This document shows positions 63,661-64,000 of a DNA stretch of 64,000 nt, piece after piece. Each line of letters starts with the position of its first letter. The first letter of the stretch is position 1. Made by a program: the position numbers and the translations under genes. The stretch lies in the NCBI GenBank assembly GCA_000310025.1, contig FN649734.1, positions 1,260,590 through 1,324,589 of the forward strand, in the 5' to 3' direction. The stretch comes from Ectocarpus siliculosus. Its lineage: Eukaryota > Sar > Phaeophyceae > Ectocarpales > Ectocarpaceae. The notes beneath the pieces were generated by a model. The model did not search any database and was not told the DNA's origin. It saw nothing but the letters and a program-made list of their open reading frames with translations.

Positions 63661-64000
63661 GAGCGGCGGGATTAGTAGACCACCGCCCCTTCCGTCCTAA
63701 ACACCAACCGTGCGTAGCGCACACTCAACGTAGCAAGCTCATAGAGGGATCCGGACAACCCTAGAGTCACCGTGTCAATGTTTTGCCGGCTGATACATGG
63801 CGGGAGCTCGTCAAGCGTGCACAAAAAAACAAACAGACAGGGGTGGTTTGGAGGGCACGGAGAAAGAGTGGTTTGTGTCTCCGAACGGCAAAAAGTCGGC
63901 TGCTTGAGAGGAGAGGTGAGTACAAAACTATCCAGCTCTCGTCCTCTAGACCATCAATTCATGTTTTGTTTTCTTTGGTGTCTTCTCCATCAACAGCTCT
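63661..64000. other. Window end, nothing recognised
   Basis: No ORF, repeat or RNA gene is recognised in this last stretch. Confidence 0.4.

Noticed and set aside
1-64000. tRNA or rRNA genes
   Set aside because: I saw no cloverleaf with A/B boxes or rRNA core sequence, though a tRNA scan would be needed to exclude short ones.

Overview
The window is nuclear DNA of an intron-rich eukaryote. No long bacterial-style ORFs or operons occur. Coding sequence is scattered in exons of about 20-800 bp separated by introns of 50-2,200 bp with GT-AG borders, and there are microsatellites, foldback repeats and a decayed non-LTR retrotransposon. A ciliary gene shows a lineage with flagellated cells. Intron density, GC-rich exons with many trinucleotide runs, and the dispersed TTG/CAA repeat family make a brown alga (Ectocarpus-like stramenopile) my best guess. 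That is inference, because no rRNA or organelle marker is present.

Layout: (1) 1-4.3 kb has no gene I can support, only a degenerate 205-bp tandem repeat and one dispersed-repeat copy. (2) 4.3-33.2 kb, minus strand, is one very large gene: at least 35 exons, mostly linked by matching splice phase, encoding more than 2,900 residues of repeated ASH/MSP-type beta domains of the HYDIN/CFAP class of central-pair axonemal proteins, with an EF-hand loop, a polyQ exon and an N-terminal helical region. Its 3' end is not located. (3) 33.3-36.8 kb is intergenic, with a foldback containing an assembly gap and a MITE-like element. (4) 36.9-42.7 kb, plus strand, is a nine-exon rhomboid-family intramembrane serine protease, complete from ATG to stop. 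(5) 42.7-46.0 kb has no recognised gene. (6) 46.1-49.5 kb, plus strand, is a secreted protein with two Kre9/Knh1-like domains and an Asp-rich tail. (7) 51.2-60.1 kb, minus strand, is ALG2, the ER mannosyltransferase of N-glycan precursor assembly, in 13 exons with a two-segment membrane tail. (8) 61.7-63.7 kb, minus strand, is a broken non-LTR retrotransposon reverse transcriptase.

The genes form no operon. The HYDIN-like and rhomboid genes are divergent, and the secreted-protein and ALG2 genes are convergent. ALG2 and the secreted protein both belong to the secretory/cell-surface route only in a general sense. Exon coordinates were worked out by hand from splice dinucleotides and phase, not from transcripts.
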